Of a stretch of 59,207 nt of DNA, positions 27,201-36,782 are shown in pieces; position 1 is the first letter of the stretch; every line of letters begins with the position of its first letter. The stretch comes from Cryomorphaceae bacterium. GTDB lineage: Bacteria > Bacteroidota > Bacteroidia > Flavobacteriales > Schleiferiaceae. The position numbers and the translations under genes were made by a program. The notes below the pieces were generated by a model, which worked only from the letters and a program-made list of their open reading frames with translations, did no database searches and was not told the DNA's origin. The stretch lies in the NCBI GenBank assembly GCA_011525035.1, contig WTIZ01000018.1, positions 1 to 59,207 of the forward strand, given 5' to 3'.

Positions 27201-27555
27201 TGAATTGTTCAAAGGATTGGTGAGTCGAATCAACCAAGAGATTGTGAGCTTCTTGTTCCGCGGAAACCTTCCTGAAAACAATCCTTCTCAGGTAAGACGT
27301 GCACCGGCCAACGCGCCGAAGCAAAAACTACAGGAGGGGAGAACGGAAGGAGGTGCACCTCAGCAGCGCCAAGCTCCAGGTCAACCAGCGCCAGCAGGTC
27401 CTCCTAGAAAGGCAACACCGGTAGTAAAAACTGGAAAGTCTTACGGTCGTAACGATGCCGTTAGCATTCGGAATTCGGCAACAGGTGAGGTGAAAAATGT
27501 GAAATACAAGAAAGCCGAGCCACTTTTAGCAAAAGGTTGGGTAATCGAAGACTAG
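24220..27555 (+). CDS. secA: Preprotein translocase ATPase SecA
   Basis: Motor ATPase that pushes preproteins through SecYEG. Walker A is MQTGEGKT near residue 187, and the DEAD-like Walker [14 protein letters not shown] lies near 297. NBD2 carries [12 protein letters not shown] and [12 protein letters not shown]; the helical scaffold [14 protein letters not shown] is intact. At 1111 residues it is longer than E. coli SecA (901) because of insertions, common in Bacteroidota. The C-terminus is a proline/glutamine-rich linker followed by a basic tail ([15 protein letters not shown]) in place of the zinc-binding SecB-contact domain. It is first in a rightward group with the exporter gene starting six bases later. 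Confidence 0.97.
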   Translation: MLKFISKLVGSKSDRDLKLLQPFVDAINSHTDAVAALSNDGLREKTAGFKKAIESATAALESEKAALYEQIAATENYDAREPLYEQIEAIDKDVLQEIERVLLEVHPEAFAVVRETAKRFTAGEVRATATELDRELAQKFHHITIEGDEVVYANSWKAAGGDITWNMVHYDVQLIGGTVLHEGKIAEMQTGEGKTLVATLPVYLNALAGRGVHVVTVNDYLAKRDSEWMAPIFNFHGLTIDCIDKHQPNSEDRRAAYYSDITYGTNNEFGFDYLRDNMARRDEDRVQTRGHHFAIVDEVDSVLIDDARTPLIISGPTPKGDQHQFDELKGFVESLMTAQKNFVQKELTDAKSLIAEGNTDEGGVKLLRAYRGLPKSKPLIKFLSQDGMKTLLQKTEGAYLQEQGKRMKLIDEDLFFTIEEKSNQVDLTGKGIDLISKSTAKDFFVMPDITAELSALEDLEGSAEERAAKKDEIMRDYGVKSERIHTVNQLLKAYALFEKDTEYVIMDNKVKIVDEQTGRIMEGRRYSDGLHQAIEAKENVKIEAATQTYATITLQNYFRMYHKLGGMTGTAETEAGEFWEIYELEVVVIPTNRPIARDDREDFVYKTNREKYNAVIEEITKLRDAGRPILVGTTSVEISELLSRALKIRKIPHQVLNAKMHQKEAEVVAEAGKPGMVTIATNMAGRGTDIKLSDEAKAAGGLAIIGTERHDSRRVDRQLRGRAGRQGDVGSSQFFVSLEDKLMRLFNSERIAGLMDRLGLEEGEVIQHSMVTKSIERAQKKVEENNFGTRKRLLEYDDVMNSQRTVIYKRRGNALKGQRIKVDIANMIYDTLADLVEMYQPSKDFENFKLDFLRTFAFEPDMIADEFTGGDFEAVCNNLFDQATKFYNEKGGRIAAAAMPVFQQVYDDPKNSFDKILVPITDGRKAMQVTSVLHDVIESQGQSLISDIEKGISIAIIDDEWKNHLRSMDDLRTSVQGAVYEQKDPLLIYKFESFELFKGLVSRINQEIVSFLFRGNLPENNPSQVRRAPANAPKQKLQEGRTEGGAPQQRQAPGQPAPAGPPRKATPVVKTGKSYGRNDAVSIRNSATGEVKNVKYKKAEPLLAKGWVIED

Positions 27556-27561
27556 CCATTT

Positions 27562-29934
27562 ATGTTCTGGAATACCGTCACTAAAATTATCCTAAGAAAC
27601 AGGTTCGCTTGGCTTGTTTTGATTGGTCTATCTGCCCTGTTTATGGGGTACATGGGCAGGACGGTAGAAACTAGTTACGAGTTTGCCAAGCTCATGCCGG
27701 AGACGGATTCAGTGAGCATTGAATACAACATGCTTGTTGAGGAATTTGGGCAAGCTTCTAATACCGTGGTCATTGCCATGGAAGATCCCGACTTCTTCAC
27801 CAAAGAGCACCTTGTGGAGTGGTTGGCATTGGTAGATAGTCTTCAATCTGTGGACGGTATTACCGACGTACAAAGCCTCACAGAGGCCTACGGTTTAGAG
27901 GTGGATAGTGCCACCGAAAAGCTTACGCCCTTCGTGCTCTTTGATAAGTTGCCAGAAAACGGGGAAGAAGAATTGGCCCTTGAAGCGAAGGTCAAATCAT
28001 GGCCGTTCTACAAAGGGGGCTTGTACCAAGGAGATACCTACATGATGATTCTCCGCTTGGACGAGGAGCGCCTTTACAACAAAGAGGTGGTGCCAATTGT
28101 CGAAAACGCGAAGAAGCATTTGCTCGCATGGGAGGCATCCACAGGTAGAAATTTACACATGAGCGGCTTGCCATGGTTGCGCATTGCCAACGCGAAGAAT
28201 TTGGAGCGCGAGATTTACAGAACCATTGCGCTCACACTTCTAGTGACGGTCATCATCTTCTTTTTGTTCTTAAAGAGCTTGCGCGCAACAGCCATCTCTT
28301 CGTTGGTTGTGCTTTTAGGCGTTGTGTACTCCCTTGGCATCATGGGCATGCTAGGGTACGGCATCACCATGCTTAGCTCTCTGATCCCACCACTGATTAT
28401 CGTTATTGGGGTACCGAATTGTATTTATCTGATCAACAAATACCACCAAGAGTACAAGAAGCACGGCAATAAGATCTTGGCCATTCAACGCGTCATTAAG
28501 AAGGTCGGTTACATTGCCTTGATCACCAATACGACGACGGCCCTTGGTTTCGCCGCTTTTATCTTAACAGACAGTCAAAACCTCGTTGAATTTGGCTTGG
28601 TAAGCTCCTTGAGCATCATGGTGGTCTTCTTGATCTCAATTTTGCTCATTCCGATTATCTATTCCTATGTCAGCCCACCTAAAGAGCGCCACCTCAGTCA
28701 CTTTGACGTCAGTTGGTTGGTAGGCTTCTTGGATTTCCTCGACGATACCGTCGAAAATAGACGCAACATTGTTTACAGCATTACCATTGCTATTGTTGGT
28801 TTGAGTATTTACGGGATGACCAAGATTGAAACGGCCGGTAACATTACTGCCGATTTCAACAAGGGCAAGGAAATGTACAAGGACGTCAAGTACTTTGAGA
28901 GTAAGTTCGGAGGTGTAATTCCCGTCGACATCATCATTGATACCAAGCGCGAGGGCGGCGTTGAAAAACTCAGTACGCTTCGACGTATCGAACAACTTCA
29001 AGATTCATTGGCTACCCTGCCTGAACTAAGTAGAGCCGTCTCTTTGGTGGATGCTGTGAAGTTCGCGAAACAAGGGGTAATGTTTGGAAACCCGGACCTT
29101 TACGAGTTGCCTACACGTAGTGAGCAGCAGTGGCTATTGACCTACATGCCGCGTGATGCTAAGGACGAAACGGGCTTGGCAAGTTCCATGGTAACGCCAA
29201 ACGGGCAAAAGGCTAGAATTACGGTGCAGATGGCCGATCTCGGTACGCCGGAGATGCGTGCACTGACCGCGAAGATCAATGATATGGTAGAGCGTGTGTT
29301 CCCAGGTGCACGCTATGATGTAGTGGTCACTGGAGCGTCCATCAAGTTCATTCGTTCTACGACCTACCTGATTAATAACCTTATCCTCTCTCTGAGTCTT
29401 GCTGTAGTGGCGATTTCAATTATCATGGCCTTGCTGTTTATGAGTTGGAGAATGGTGCTGGTCAGCTTGATCCCGAACCTCATTCCAATGTTGTTCACTG
29501 CTGGAATTATGGGACACTTCGGCATTCCGCTGAAGCCGTCTACCATTTTAGTATTCAGCATTGCGTTCGGTATTTCAGTGGATGACAGTTTGCACTTTCT
29601 GGCCAAATACAAACAGGAATTAAAAGCCAATAATTGGAACATAAAATGGGCTGTGAAGAGCTCAATTGTGGAGACCGGTCTGAGTATGTTCTACACGTCC
29701 ATTGTATTGTTCTGTGGCTTCTCAGTATTTATGACCTCGGGATTTGGTGGAACACAGGCACTAGGTCTCTTAACCTCGATTACCCTGCTCGTCGCTATGA
29801 TGAGCAACCTCATTCTATTGCCTTCTTTCCTACTTACCATGGACAAATGGTTGGGAAAAAATGACCTTAGCGATAATATCCTCGATATTTACGATTCAGA
29901 AGTAGACGAAGAAACCGACACAGAAAAAGAATAA
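27562..29934 (+). CDS. RND/MMPL superfamily exporter
   Basis: A 790-residue inner-membrane protein of the HAE3/MMPL-type RND family. There are two repeats of one plus five membrane helices: helix 1 near 15-31, a periplasmic loop to about 220, five helices near 222-370, then the second set starting near 400 and 605-770. The second repeat carries [11 protein letters not shown], with acidic residues expected for proton relay; the equivalent place in the first repeat reads GVPNCIYLI, with Asn instead of Asp. The acidic C-terminus ([13 protein letters not shown]) is cytoplasmic. Substrates could be lipids or hydrophobic molecules; unknown. It is six bases after secA and two before rmlA. Confidence 0.88.
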   Translation: MFWNTVTKIILRNRFAWLVLIGLSALFMGYMGRTVETSYEFAKLMPETDSVSIEYNMLVEEFGQASNTVVIAMEDPDFFTKEHLVEWLALVDSLQSVDGITDVQSLTEAYGLEVDSATEKLTPFVLFDKLPENGEEELALEAKVKSWPFYKGGLYQGDTYMMILRLDEERLYNKEVVPIVENAKKHLLAWEASTGRNLHMSGLPWLRIANAKNLEREIYRTIALTLLVTVIIFFLFLKSLRATAISSLVVLLGVVYSLGIMGMLGYGITMLSSLIPPLIIVIGVPNCIYLINKYHQEYKKHGNKILAIQRVIKKVGYIALITNTTTALGFAAFILTDSQNLVEFGLVSSLSIMVVFLISILLIPIIYSYVSPPKERHLSHFDVSWLVGFLDFLDDTVENRRNIVYSITIAIVGLSIYGMTKIETAGNITADFNKGKEMYKDVKYFESKFGGVIPVDIIIDTKREGGVEKLSTLRRIEQLQDSLATLPELSRAVSLVDAVKFAKQGVMFGNPDLYELPTRSEQQWLLTYMPRDAKDETGLASSMVTPNGQKARITVQMADLGTPEMRALTAKINDMVERVFPGARYDVVVTGASIKFIRSTTYLINNLILSLSLAVVAISIIMALLFMSWRMVLVSLIPNLIPMLFTAGIMGHFGIPLKPSTILVFSIAFGISVDDSLHFLAKYKQELKANNWNIKWAVKSSIVETGLSMFYTSIVLFCGFSVFMTSGFGGTQALGLLTSITLLVAMMSNLILLPSFLLTMDKWLGKNDLSDNILDIYDSEVDEETDTEKE

Positions 29935-29936
29935 CC

Positions 29937-30797
29937 ATGAAAGGCATTATCCTCGCTGGAGGCTCCGGCACTAGATTACACCCATTGACGCTTGCGGTAA
30001 GTAAGCAGTTGATGCCGGTGTACGACAAGCCTATGATTTACTACCCGCTGAGCACATTGATGCAGGCAGGTATTCGTGAGATCTTGATCATCACCACGCC
30101 ACACGATGCACCCTTATTCCAAAAACTATTGGGCGACGGTTCAAGGTTGGGTTGTGAGTTTACCTACACCATCCAAGAAAACCCTGAAGGTTTAGCACAA
30201 GCATTCATCTTGGGTGAGGAGTTCATTGGTGATGATAGCGTTGCCCTGATTTTAGGAGACAACATCTTCTACGGTTCATCGATGGCAAAGGTGCTTCAAG
30301 AGAGCAAGGATCCAAGCGGTGGTGTTGTATTTGCCTACCGCGTGAGCGATCCAGAGCGTTACGGTGTGGTTGAATTTGACGGCAACATGAAGGCACTTTC
30401 TATTGAAGAGAAGCCTGCAGCGCCGAAGAGCGATTACGCAGTACCTGGATTGTACTTCTACGACAATAGAGTGGTGGAGATCGCGAAGAATCTCAAGCCA
30501 TCGCCACGCGGTGAGCTGGAGATCACAGACGTCAACAAGCAATATTTAGAATGGGGCGAACTAGAAGTAGGGGTGTTGGACCGCGGAACGGCGTGGTTAG
30601 ATACCGGAACTTTTGCCAGCCTTCAGCAGGCCGGTCAGTTCGTTGAGGTTATCGAGGAGCGCCAGGGCTTGAAAGTGGGGTGTATCGAAGAGATTGCCTA
30701 CGAGCAAGGCTTCATTGATGCGGATCAGCTTAAACAAATTGCTGAGCCACTCGTTAAGAGCGGGTACGGTAAGTACCTATTGAAATTGCTCAAATAA
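29937..30797 (+). CDS. rmlA: Glucose-1-phosphate thymidylyltransferase
   Basis: Makes dTDP-glucose from glucose-1-phosphate and dTTP, the entry to dTDP-rhamnose and related sugars for surface polysaccharides. The nucleotide-binding motif [11 protein letters not shown] (residues 8-18) with the following [17 protein letters not shown] is diagnostic for RmlA/RfbA. The segments LGDNIFYG near 103-110 and VEFDG...IEEKP also match. The 286-residue length is normal. The rest of the pathway (rmlB, rmlC, rmlD) is not in this window. It follows the exporter gene by two bases and precedes the prenyl synthase by one. Confidence 0.95.
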   Translation: MKGIILAGGSGTRLHPLTLAVSKQLMPVYDKPMIYYPLSTLMQAGIREILIITTPHDAPLFQKLLGDGSRLGCEFTYTIQENPEGLAQAFILGEEFIGDDSVALILGDNIFYGSSMAKVLQESKDPSGGVVFAYRVSDPERYGVVEFDGNMKALSIEEKPAAPKSDYAVPGLYFYDNRVVEIAKNLKPSPRGELEITDVNKQYLEWGELEVGVLDRGTAWLDTGTFASLQQAGQFVEVIEERQGLKVGCIEEIAYEQGFIDADQLKQIAEPLVKSGYGKYLLKLLK

Positions 30798-30798
30798 C

Positions 30799-31761
30799 AT
30801 GAAGAACCTCGCCGCCTTACAATCACTTTTCCAGAAAGAGATCGACACCTTAAACTTGGGGGAAGCTCCTGCCAAGCTCTATGATCCGATGCATTATATC
30901 ATGCAGTTGGGCGGTAAGCGTTTACGACCGATTCTATCACTCATGGGCGCCCAGATTTACGGCGATCCATCTAAGGCGATGCCACAAGCAATGGCCATTG
31001 AGTTGTTTCACAATTTCTCGTTGATCCACGACGACATCATGGATGCTGCACCATTGCGCCGCGGCAAGACCACGGTACATATTAAATGGGACGAAAACGT
31101 AGGCATCTTAAGTGGTGACGGTATGCTCGTGAAAGCCTACCAATACATTGCGCAGTGCGATCCAGCCATCCTTCCTGAGGTACTGGGTACTTTTTCTCAG
31201 ACAGCGCTCGAAGTTTGTGAGGGTCAGCAGATGGACATGGACTTTGAAACCATGGACGAGGTAGAAGCTGATACTTACATCAAAATGATTCAGTTCAAGA
31301 CTTCAGTCTTGCTGGGTTGCGCAATGAAAGTTGGTGCCCTCGTTGGTGGCGGGTCGAAAGAAGATGCAGATGCGTTGTATCAGTTTGCGCTATTGCTCGG
31401 CACCTCGTTCCAGATCAAAGACGATTATTTGGATGTGTACGGCGATCCGGAAAAGTTCGGGAAGCAAGTAGGTGGTGATATCCTGAGCAATAAGAAAACT
31501 TTGTTGTGGATTGAAGCGCAGCGTCGTGCTGCTATACAAGGCATAGACTTTTCTTCGTACAGCAGTATGGAGCCAAATGAAAATAAGGTGCACAGCTTCC
31601 AAGAGTTGTATAAAATATTGGCAGTGGATACCTACGCCAAAGAGCAGATCGACCACTACTATGCCTTAAGTCTTGAAGCCTTAGACAAGGTGAGTGTGGA
31701 CACGGAACGATTGGCGCCATTGCGCGAGTTTGCAGCTTGGTTGTACGCACGCGAGTCTTAA
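30799..31761 (+). CDS. Trans-polyprenyl diphosphate synthase
   Basis: Condenses isopentenyl diphosphate onto allylic diphosphates. The first aspartate-rich motif is HDDIMD in NFSLIHDDIMDAAPLRRG (about residues 72-89), and the second is DDYLD in QIKDDYLDVYGDPEKFGKQ (near 212). The N-terminal GGKRLRP block binds IPP. At 320 residues it could be a farnesyl, geranylgeranyl or longer-chain synthase; no bulky aromatic residue clearly limits chain length. Carotenoid or menaquinone side-chain supply are both plausible. It starts one base after rmlA. Confidence 0.93.
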   Translation: MKNLAALQSLFQKEIDTLNLGEAPAKLYDPMHYIMQLGGKRLRPILSLMGAQIYGDPSKAMPQAMAIELFHNFSLIHDDIMDAAPLRRGKTTVHIKWDENVGILSGDGMLVKAYQYIAQCDPAILPEVLGTFSQTALEVCEGQQMDMDFETMDEVEADTYIKMIQFKTSVLLGCAMKVGALVGGGSKEDADALYQFALLLGTSFQIKDDYLDVYGDPEKFGKQVGGDILSNKKTLLWIEAQRRAAIQGIDFSSYSSMEPNENKVHSFQELYKILAVDTYAKEQIDHYYALSLEALDKVSVDTERLAPLREFAAWLYARES

Positions 31762-31796
31762 TTGAATTGGACCTTTATTAACCCACTATTTCGGGT

Positions 31797-31804
31797 TATT
31801 TTTG
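31797..31804 (+). promoter_or_regulatory. Promoter -7 box of purD
   Basis: TATTTTTG, an exact TAnnTTTG match 18 bases before the purD ATG. The upstream element is weak: TTTA at 31774-31777 in place of TTG. Confidence 0.4.
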
Positions 31805-31822
31805 CGGCTTAATCACTTTATC

Positions 31823-33094
31823 ATGAATGTATTGGTATTGGGCTCAGGCGGCCGCGAACATGCTTTATCACATAAGATTTCTCAAAGCGCGAAATGCGAC
31901 AAATTATTCATTGCTCCCGGTAATGGAGGCACTGGCGCATTAGGCGAGAATGTTAGCTTGAACATCGAAGATGCTGCAGAAGTAGGCGCTTTTGTGAAGG
32001 CCAATTCCATTGATATCGTAGTCGTAGGGCCTGAAGCACCGCTAGTGGCTGGTGTGCACGACGGTCTAAAAGCGGATCCGGCCTTGGCTGATCTCGTTGT
32101 GGTTGGTCCGCGTCAAGCGGCGGCAGAACTGGAAGGGTCGAAGGACTTTGCCAAAGAATTTATGATGCGTCACAACATCCCAACGGCGGCTTACCAGACG
32201 TTCACTAAAGACACCTTAGAGGAAGGTCAGGCCTTCTTGGAGACGCTAGATGCGCCTTATGTCCTGAAGGCAGACGGTCTTGCAGCAGGTAAGGGTGTTT
32301 TGATTATTGAAGACCTCGACGAGGCAAAGGAAGAGCTCAAAAACATGTTGGTGGACGCCAAATTTGGTGATGCTTCATCGCGCGTGGTTATCGAGGAGTT
32401 CCTTGCAGGAATTGAATTCAGCATCTTCGCATTGACGGACGGCAAAGGCGGTTATGCCTTGTTGCCAGAAGCGAAAGATTATAAGAGAATAGGTGAAGGC
32501 GATACAGGTCTAAATACCGGAGGGATGGGTGCTGTGAGCCCAGTGCCGTTCTTCGACGAGGCGTTGCGCGAGCGTACTGTTCGTGAAATCATTGAGCCTA
32601 CTATCCAAGGGTTGGTAAAAGACAACTTGCCGTACCAAGGCTTTGTTTTCTTCGGCCTAATCAACACTTCGAAAGGCCCGAAAGTAATTGAGTACAACGT
32701 GCGTATGGGCGACCCAGAGACTGAGGTGGTCATCCCACGTTTGGAAACGGACATCGTAGATCTTTTTGTGGCTATGCACAACGGTACTTTGGACCAGATT
32801 GATGTGCAGGTGACACCACGTACTGCGGCAACAGTGATGGCCGTGAGCGGTGGCTACCCGGGATCTTACGAAAAGGGTAAAGTTATTGAGGGTCTCCGCG
32901 ATTTCGAAGGTACCACGGTGTACCATGCAGGTACGAAGCCTGGTGAGCAAATTACCACTTCAGGCGGCCGTGTGATGGCCTTTACCAGCTTTGGTGCCGA
33001 TAAGGACGAGGCTCTTGCGAAGAGCTATGCTGCACTTAAAGAGGTGAGTTTCGACGGCATGAATTACCGTACTGATATCGGTTTCGATCTTTAA
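31823..33094 (+). CDS. purD: Phosphoribosylamine-glycine ligase
   Basis: Second step of de novo purine synthesis: ATP-dependent joining of glycine to phosphoribosylamine. The N-terminus MNVLVLGSGGREHAL is diagnostic, so I use ATG 31823 and not the upstream TTG at 31802. The ATP-grasp domain spans about residues 105-300, with KADGLAAGKGV and NTGGMGAVSP. The family signature VRMGDPETEVV is at about 293-303. It is 424 residues, complete. It has its own -7 box after a 61-base gap, and two hairpins lie after its stop. Confidence 0.97.
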   Translation: MNVLVLGSGGREHALSHKISQSAKCDKLFIAPGNGGTGALGENVSLNIEDAAEVGAFVKANSIDIVVVGPEAPLVAGVHDGLKADPALADLVVVGPRQAAAELEGSKDFAKEFMMRHNIPTAAYQTFTKDTLEEGQAFLETLDAPYVLKADGLAAGKGVLIIEDLDEAKEELKNMLVDAKFGDASSRVVIEEFLAGIEFSIFALTDGKGGYALLPEAKDYKRIGEGDTGLNTGGMGAVSPVPFFDEALRERTVREIIEPTIQGLVKDNLPYQGFVFFGLINTSKGPKVIEYNVRMGDPETEVVIPRLETDIVDLFVAMHNGTLDQIDVQVTPRTAATVMAVSGGYPGSYEKGKVIEGLRDFEGTTVYHAGTKPGEQITTSGGRVMAFTSFGADKDEALAKSYAALKEVSFDGMNYRTDIGFDL

Positions 33095-33104
33095 ATCATA
33101 TGCT

Positions 33105-33129
33105 CCCCAGCGCGCGAAGCGCGATGGGG
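33105..33129 (+). terminator. GC-rich hairpin after purD
   Basis: CCCC-A/G-CGCG arms pair with CGCG-A/T-GGGG around a short loop, with one mismatch. There is no T-run directly after it. It is followed 11 bases later by a canonical terminator. Confidence 0.5.
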
Positions 33130-33140
33130 CAGCCCAAACA

Positions 33141-33170
33141 AAAAAGCCCCGGCGTGAGCCGGGGCTTTTT
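33141..33170. terminator. Bidirectional rho-independent terminator
   Basis: A perfect 13-base stem with loop GTGA (33154-33157), flanked by A5 on the left and T5 on the right. It can stop purD (+) and the converging DUF6341-like gene (-). Confidence 0.92.
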
Positions 33171-33188
33171 GTAAAAGTTGATTTGAGA

Positions 33189-33356
33189 TTAAGCTTCGCC
33201 GTTGGCTTTGTGCTTTCTCATCTGAAGTACCCAGTACACTAATCCACCGCCGATTACTAGCATGAATAATGTGTTCACAGAATCCCCTGCGATTGGAAGT
33301 ATTTTAAAAGTTGCTTGGAACAAATCTCCTAAGCCTTCGAAGAAATTTCTTAACAT
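33189..33356 (-). CDS. DUF6341-like small membrane protein
   Basis: A 55-residue protein: an amphipathic N-terminus MLRNFFEGLGDLFQATFKIL, a membrane helix (TLFMLVIGGGLVYWVLQM, residues 29-46) and a short charged tail. From memory, Flavobacteriia have a DUF6341 protein of this size and layout (MKNFFEG... then a membrane helix) next to purD and DUF6427. Start is ATG at 33356 and stop TAA at 33191-33189. It is divergent from DUF6427 and ends just before the shared terminator. Function unknown. Confidence 0.75.
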   Translation of the reverse strand: MLRNFFEGLGDLFQATFKILPIAGDSVNTLFMLVIGGGLVYWVLQMRKHKANGEA

Positions 33357-33398
33357 AGCGTGAGCGTTTTACGGCGCTAAAATAACACACAAAAAGCA

Positions 33399-34280
33399 AT
33401 GCTCCTTCGCCAATTTCGAAAGATTGATACTTATTCGTGGATAAAGCTCCTGCTGCTAGCACTGTGTACAGGTATTCTAGTGGGATTAGGCACGGATCAG
33501 GGTATCGTTGAAGTGGCGTTGACCACAATCTTATTGGCGGTTACAGGGAGTTTATCAGGACTTATTTTCAGGGAGCGCTGGGCATTTAAAAGCACCAACT
33601 TTCGCTATGTCATTTTTGCCGCGTTTGCTGTATTGTGGTCGGTAGATTACGCGGTCTACGAATTGCTTGTATGGACGTTTCTCATAGAATTACAGTGGCA
33701 ATTTGCGGAGACCTTTAGGTTGCGAAAGAATTCGTTTTGGCTGTTGAACAATGCCACGTTGGCTGCATTGGTACCGATCTTTATGGGAGGCAATGGATTT
33801 TTATTCAGTGTGATTTCATTTTTGTTGGTGTTGCGCACTGCGAACATTCGCCCGGTACATGCGCTTCGTTGGATGTTTGGGTTCGGGTTTCCATTAGTGC
33901 TCATGTTGCCCCTACAGCACATGGGGTGGGTGACGTTTAATACTTCCTTGAACCTCGAATACGGTTGGAATTTATACGTTTGGATTCCTCTCGGGTGCTT
34001 CTTCCTAATGACAGCCAATCAGATTTTCAATTCCTATCGCCGCGCGAATCAGACCAATAAGATGCGTACGGTGGTTGCCTTTTATATGGTGCTTTTAGGA
34101 GCGCTAGGTGCCTGGCAGGGCATGGGGCCATTAGCATTCGCCACGGTGTTGGTGGGCTTGAGTTACCAAGGCGCCAATGCGCTGTACTATCTCAAACCGC
34201 GTTGGTACCACGAAATTTTGGCAATCCTCTTCTTAGCCTATAGCATATTGCTCATTTTCGGCGTTACATTACCGATATGA
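33399..34280 (+). CDS. DUF6427 multi-span membrane protein
   Basis: A 293-residue integral membrane protein with about eight or nine hydrophobic helices (for example SWIKLLLLALCTGILVGLG near 13-31 and EILAILFLAYSILLIFGVTL at the C-terminus) and few charged residues. It fits the DUF6427 family known beside purD and DUF6341 in Flavobacteriia. No enzymatic motif is visible. The stop overlaps the start of the GT9 gene (ATGA), so the two are translationally coupled. A role in glycan or lipid handling is only a guess from the neighbour. Confidence 0.75.
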   Translation: MLLRQFRKIDTYSWIKLLLLALCTGILVGLGTDQGIVEVALTTILLAVTGSLSGLIFRERWAFKSTNFRYVIFAAFAVLWSVDYAVYELLVWTFLIELQWQFAETFRLRKNSFWLLNNATLAALVPIFMGGNGFLFSVISFLLVLRTANIRPVHALRWMFGFGFPLVLMLPLQHMGWVTFNTSLNLEYGWNLYVWIPLGCFFLMTANQIFNSYRRANQTNKMRTVVAFYMVLLGALGAWQGMGPLAFATVLVGLSYQGANALYYLKPRWYHEILAILFLAYSILLIFGVTLPI

Positions 34281-35215
34281 TGCATAAAGTTCTTCTTATC
34301 AGGTTCTCTGCCATTGGAGATTTGCTCCTGACAGCTCCCGTTATCCGAGAGTTGAAGAAGGAGGGTGCGCACATTACACTTATGGTTAAGGACCAATTCC
34401 GCACTACCGCAACCCTACTCGAAGGGGTGGATACGTTGCTTAGTTGGGAGAAGGATTCTAAAGCACTTCTCAAGACGGCTGCTTCGGAGTATCATCGCAT
34501 CATAGACTTGCAAGGGACAGCACAATCCAAGCGATATGTTCGGAAGATTAAATTGCCGACGAGCTCTTTTAAAAAGCCGTACTTACGTAGGATGTTTTTG
34601 TTGTTGACCAGAAGCAAGACCTTCGCTTTGACGCCTGTTGTGGAGCGCTATGCTGAGGCGGCCGGCGTGATGCTTTCTAAAGATAAGGTGGCTTTTAATT
34701 TGCCCGATCTGGCCGATTTTGAAGGAAAAATTGTTGCGGTCATTGGTGGTAGTCATGAAGGAAAGCGTCTATCGGCCAAGCAATGGTTGGAGATTCTCAA
34801 GTCGCAGTCCCAAGAGGAGCTTGTTCTTTTGGGTGGTCCTGGGGATAAAGAATTGGCTCAAGAAATCAGGCAGGAGCTGCCTGGGTGTACGGATGCTACG
34901 CATACTACCATAGAAGAAGGTATGGCGATTGTTTCTGAAGCAAAACTGGTCATCAGTGGTGATACCGGTTTCATGCACGCTGCAGCGCTGATGCATGTAC
35001 CGCTTATTAGCTTATGGGGTGCCACACACCCGATGTTGGGCTTTGGACCATGGCCGCCACAAAAGAATCAGCGCGAGGTGATCACAAAAGGAAAGACACC
35101 ATTGAGTAAGCACGGAAAGGTGCCGCAATACGCATCGAATCCGATGCGAGAATTGGACACGGAAGAAGTGAAATCCGCTATTGCTGAGATTCTTCAGGGT
35201 AGAACAGCGCCTTGA
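34277..35215 (+). CDS. Glycosyltransferase family 9 (heptosyltransferase-like)
   Basis: A 312-residue GT-B enzyme of family GT9, which usually transfers heptose or a related sugar to the LPS core. The N-terminus VLLIRFSAIGDLLLTAPVI is typical, and the C-terminal domain carries the donor-site stretch LVISGDTGFMHAAALMHVPLISLWGATHP (about residues 225-253). It starts within the DUF6427 stop codon. Its 3' end overlaps the converging thioesterase gene by 38 bases. Acceptor and sugar cannot be told from the sequence. Confidence 0.9.
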   Translation: MMHKVLLIRFSAIGDLLLTAPVIRELKKEGAHITLMVKDQFRTTATLLEGVDTLLSWEKDSKALLKTAASEYHRIIDLQGTAQSKRYVRKIKLPTSSFKKPYLRRMFLLLTRSKTFALTPVVERYAEAAGVMLSKDKVAFNLPDLADFEGKIVAVIGGSHEGKRLSAKQWLEILKSQSQEELVLLGGPGDKELAQEIRQELPGCTDATHTTIEEGMAIVSEAKLVISGDTGFMHAAALMHVPLISLWGATHPMLGFGPWPPQKNQREVITKGKTPLSKHGKVPQYASNPMRELDTEEVKSAIAEILQGRTAP

Positions 35216-35711
35216 GTTCAGTCGCCTGCTCCGGCTCCATCTTGCCCGCAATAATCAAGGCCAATTGACGGCGTCTCAAAGCCGCAGCAAAACGCTCTTT
35301 TTCGAGCTCAGTCTCCGGCTCAATCTTCGGTACATTGATAGGATTCCCCAATTGATCCACAGCTACAAAAGTGAAGATGCCCTCGTTCGCCTTGATGCGC
35401 GCACCATTTGGACGCTGCTCCTCTAAAAACACATCGGCAATGACCTCCATAGATGAGGTAAACGCGCGACTTACTTTCGCTTCAATGGTCACAATCGCTC
35501 CGTGCGGAATGGGATTTTTAAAGGCAACATTATTGATGGTAGAAGTCACCACTTGACGCTTGCAGTGGCGGTGTGCGGAAATGGCACAACAGCGGTCCAT
35601 CCAGCTCAACAACTGACCTCCAAAGAGGTTGTTCATCTGATTGGTGTCGTTCGGCATGACGATCTGCGTCATTACCGTAAGGCTGTCCTTAGGATTCTTA
35701 ATCGTACTCAT
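35178..35711 (-). CDS. Hotdog-fold acyl-CoA thioesterase
   Basis: A 177-residue BACH/YciA-like acyl-CoA thioesterase. The hotdog active-site segment is NQMNNLFGGQLLSWMDRCCAI (residues about 22-42), with the family VTIEAKVSRAFTSSMEV strand later. It hydrolyses acyl-CoA in the cytoplasm; chain-length preference is unknown. The last 12 codons lie opposite the end of the GT9 gene, so both C-termini are constrained. It is 41 bases downstream of the HU/SPOR gene on the same strand. Confidence 0.92.
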   Translation of the reverse strand: MSTIKNPKDSLTVMTQIVMPNDTNQMNNLFGGQLLSWMDRCCAISAHRHCKRQVVTSTINNVAFKNPIPHGAIVTIEAKVSRAFTSSMEVIADVFLEEQRPNGARIKANEGIFTFVAVDQLGNPINVPKIEPETELEKERFAAALRRRQLALIIAGKMEPEQATELKALFYPEESQQ

Positions 35712-35752
35712 AAGATGTTGCTAGTTGTGGACAAAGGTAGTCCAACTTCCGC

Positions 35753-36691
35753 TTAGTAGGCGTAGATCCAGGCGCCGGAATTCACTGTTGCCTTAAGCTC
35801 TGACACAGCTTTCACCGCCTCAGCTCTATTTTGATAGTGGCCAATACCGACTTTTCTCAGCGACCCTGGAATCAAATTCACCTCCAATCCTTGCGCGGCC
35901 AATTCCGCTGCATAGTTATCGGCGTTGCTCTTTTCGCGGAATGAACCAACAATAACGCTGTACCCTTTGCTGTGTACTTGCGAAACCACCTCTACAGCTT
36001 TAGGTGCTGGGGTCTCTTCAACTTCTTCAACAACGGGTTGTGTTGGAGTAATTGTAGGCAATTCTGCAGCTGGTTCAACCGTTGGAAGGGCCTCAATCTC
36101 TAGGGTATCTTCCGCAGTAAACCATCCTGCCACCTGGGTTGCAACAGAGCTTTGCATGACACCTAAACCGAAGAGGGCAGCAACAGCTGCAGCGGCTCCA
36201 GCGCGTTGCCATGCTTTCAATGTGCTCTGCTTGTTTTCAGAGGCAATTTTAAGCGAAGCCACGACTTTAGACTGAAGGGCGCTTGGTTCTTCTAGTTTGT
36301 GAATCATCACGGGAACAAAACCAAAGCTCTGTGCATCAAAAGTTCCAGGTTCTGGTTGGAACCTGTTTTGAGAAGGGAACGACCCCAATCCAGGTAACAT
36401 AAGAACATTTCCTTCATCCAACTCGTTTTGCCATCCCTTGATCTTGCGAACGATCCATTGCTCAGCAACTTCCATAGAAGCGCCAAGCGACTTCATGACT
36501 TCAGGCAGAAGGGTGTCTCTTTCTGTAGACGGATTAGGACTAAACTGGAGGTATTTTCCAGCAGGGAATGCTGTGTTGGTGATGTGATTCCATCGAACGC
36601 TTTGCTCCTTTAAATAAAAGGTGCCCCAACCCGACAAATGTACTTTGCCAGTCTTGCGTAAGCGGTTAATTATGATGGTTTCAATTCTCAT
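35753..36691 (-). CDS. HU-CCDC81 and SPOR domain protein
   Basis: A 312-residue protein. The N-terminal 70 residues (IETIIINRLRKTGKVHLSGWGTFYLK) and the next 60 (LPEVMKSLGASMEVAEQWIVRKIKGWQNELDEG...LPGLGSF) match the paired HU-CCDC81 bacterial domains. A hydrophobic helix lies near 165-185, then an acidic/proline linker, then a C-terminal SPOR domain (GYSVIVGSFREKSNADNYAAEL), which binds denuded peptidoglycan at the septum. A link between cell division and the envelope is inferred. It is divergent from dprA. Confidence 0.88.
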   Translation of the reverse strand: MRIETIIINRLRKTGKVHLSGWGTFYLKEQSVRWNHITNTAFPAGKYLQFSPNPSTERDTLLPEVMKSLGASMEVAEQWIVRKIKGWQNELDEGNVLMLPGLGSFPSQNRFQPEPGTFDAQSFGFVPVMIHKLEEPSALQSKVVASLKIASENKQSTLKAWQRAGAAAAVAALFGLGVMQSSVATQVAGWFTAEDTLEIEALPTVEPAAELPTITPTQPVVEEVEETPAPKAVEVVSQVHSKGYSVIVGSFREKSNADNYAAELAAQGLEVNLIPGSLRKVGIGHYQNRAEAVKAVSELKATVNSGAWIYAY

Positions 36692-36782
36692 GTATTACAA
36701 AAATGCAGAATCTGTTAGTAAGTATATTTTATCACTTGGGGCCTTCGGACTAATTTTTATGGACAACTGTTAATAACTCCAT

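Noticed and set aside
31802-31822. Upstream TTG start for PurD
   Set aside because: The TTG is part of the -7 promoter box, and MNVLVLGSGGREHA at 31823 is the conserved N-terminus.
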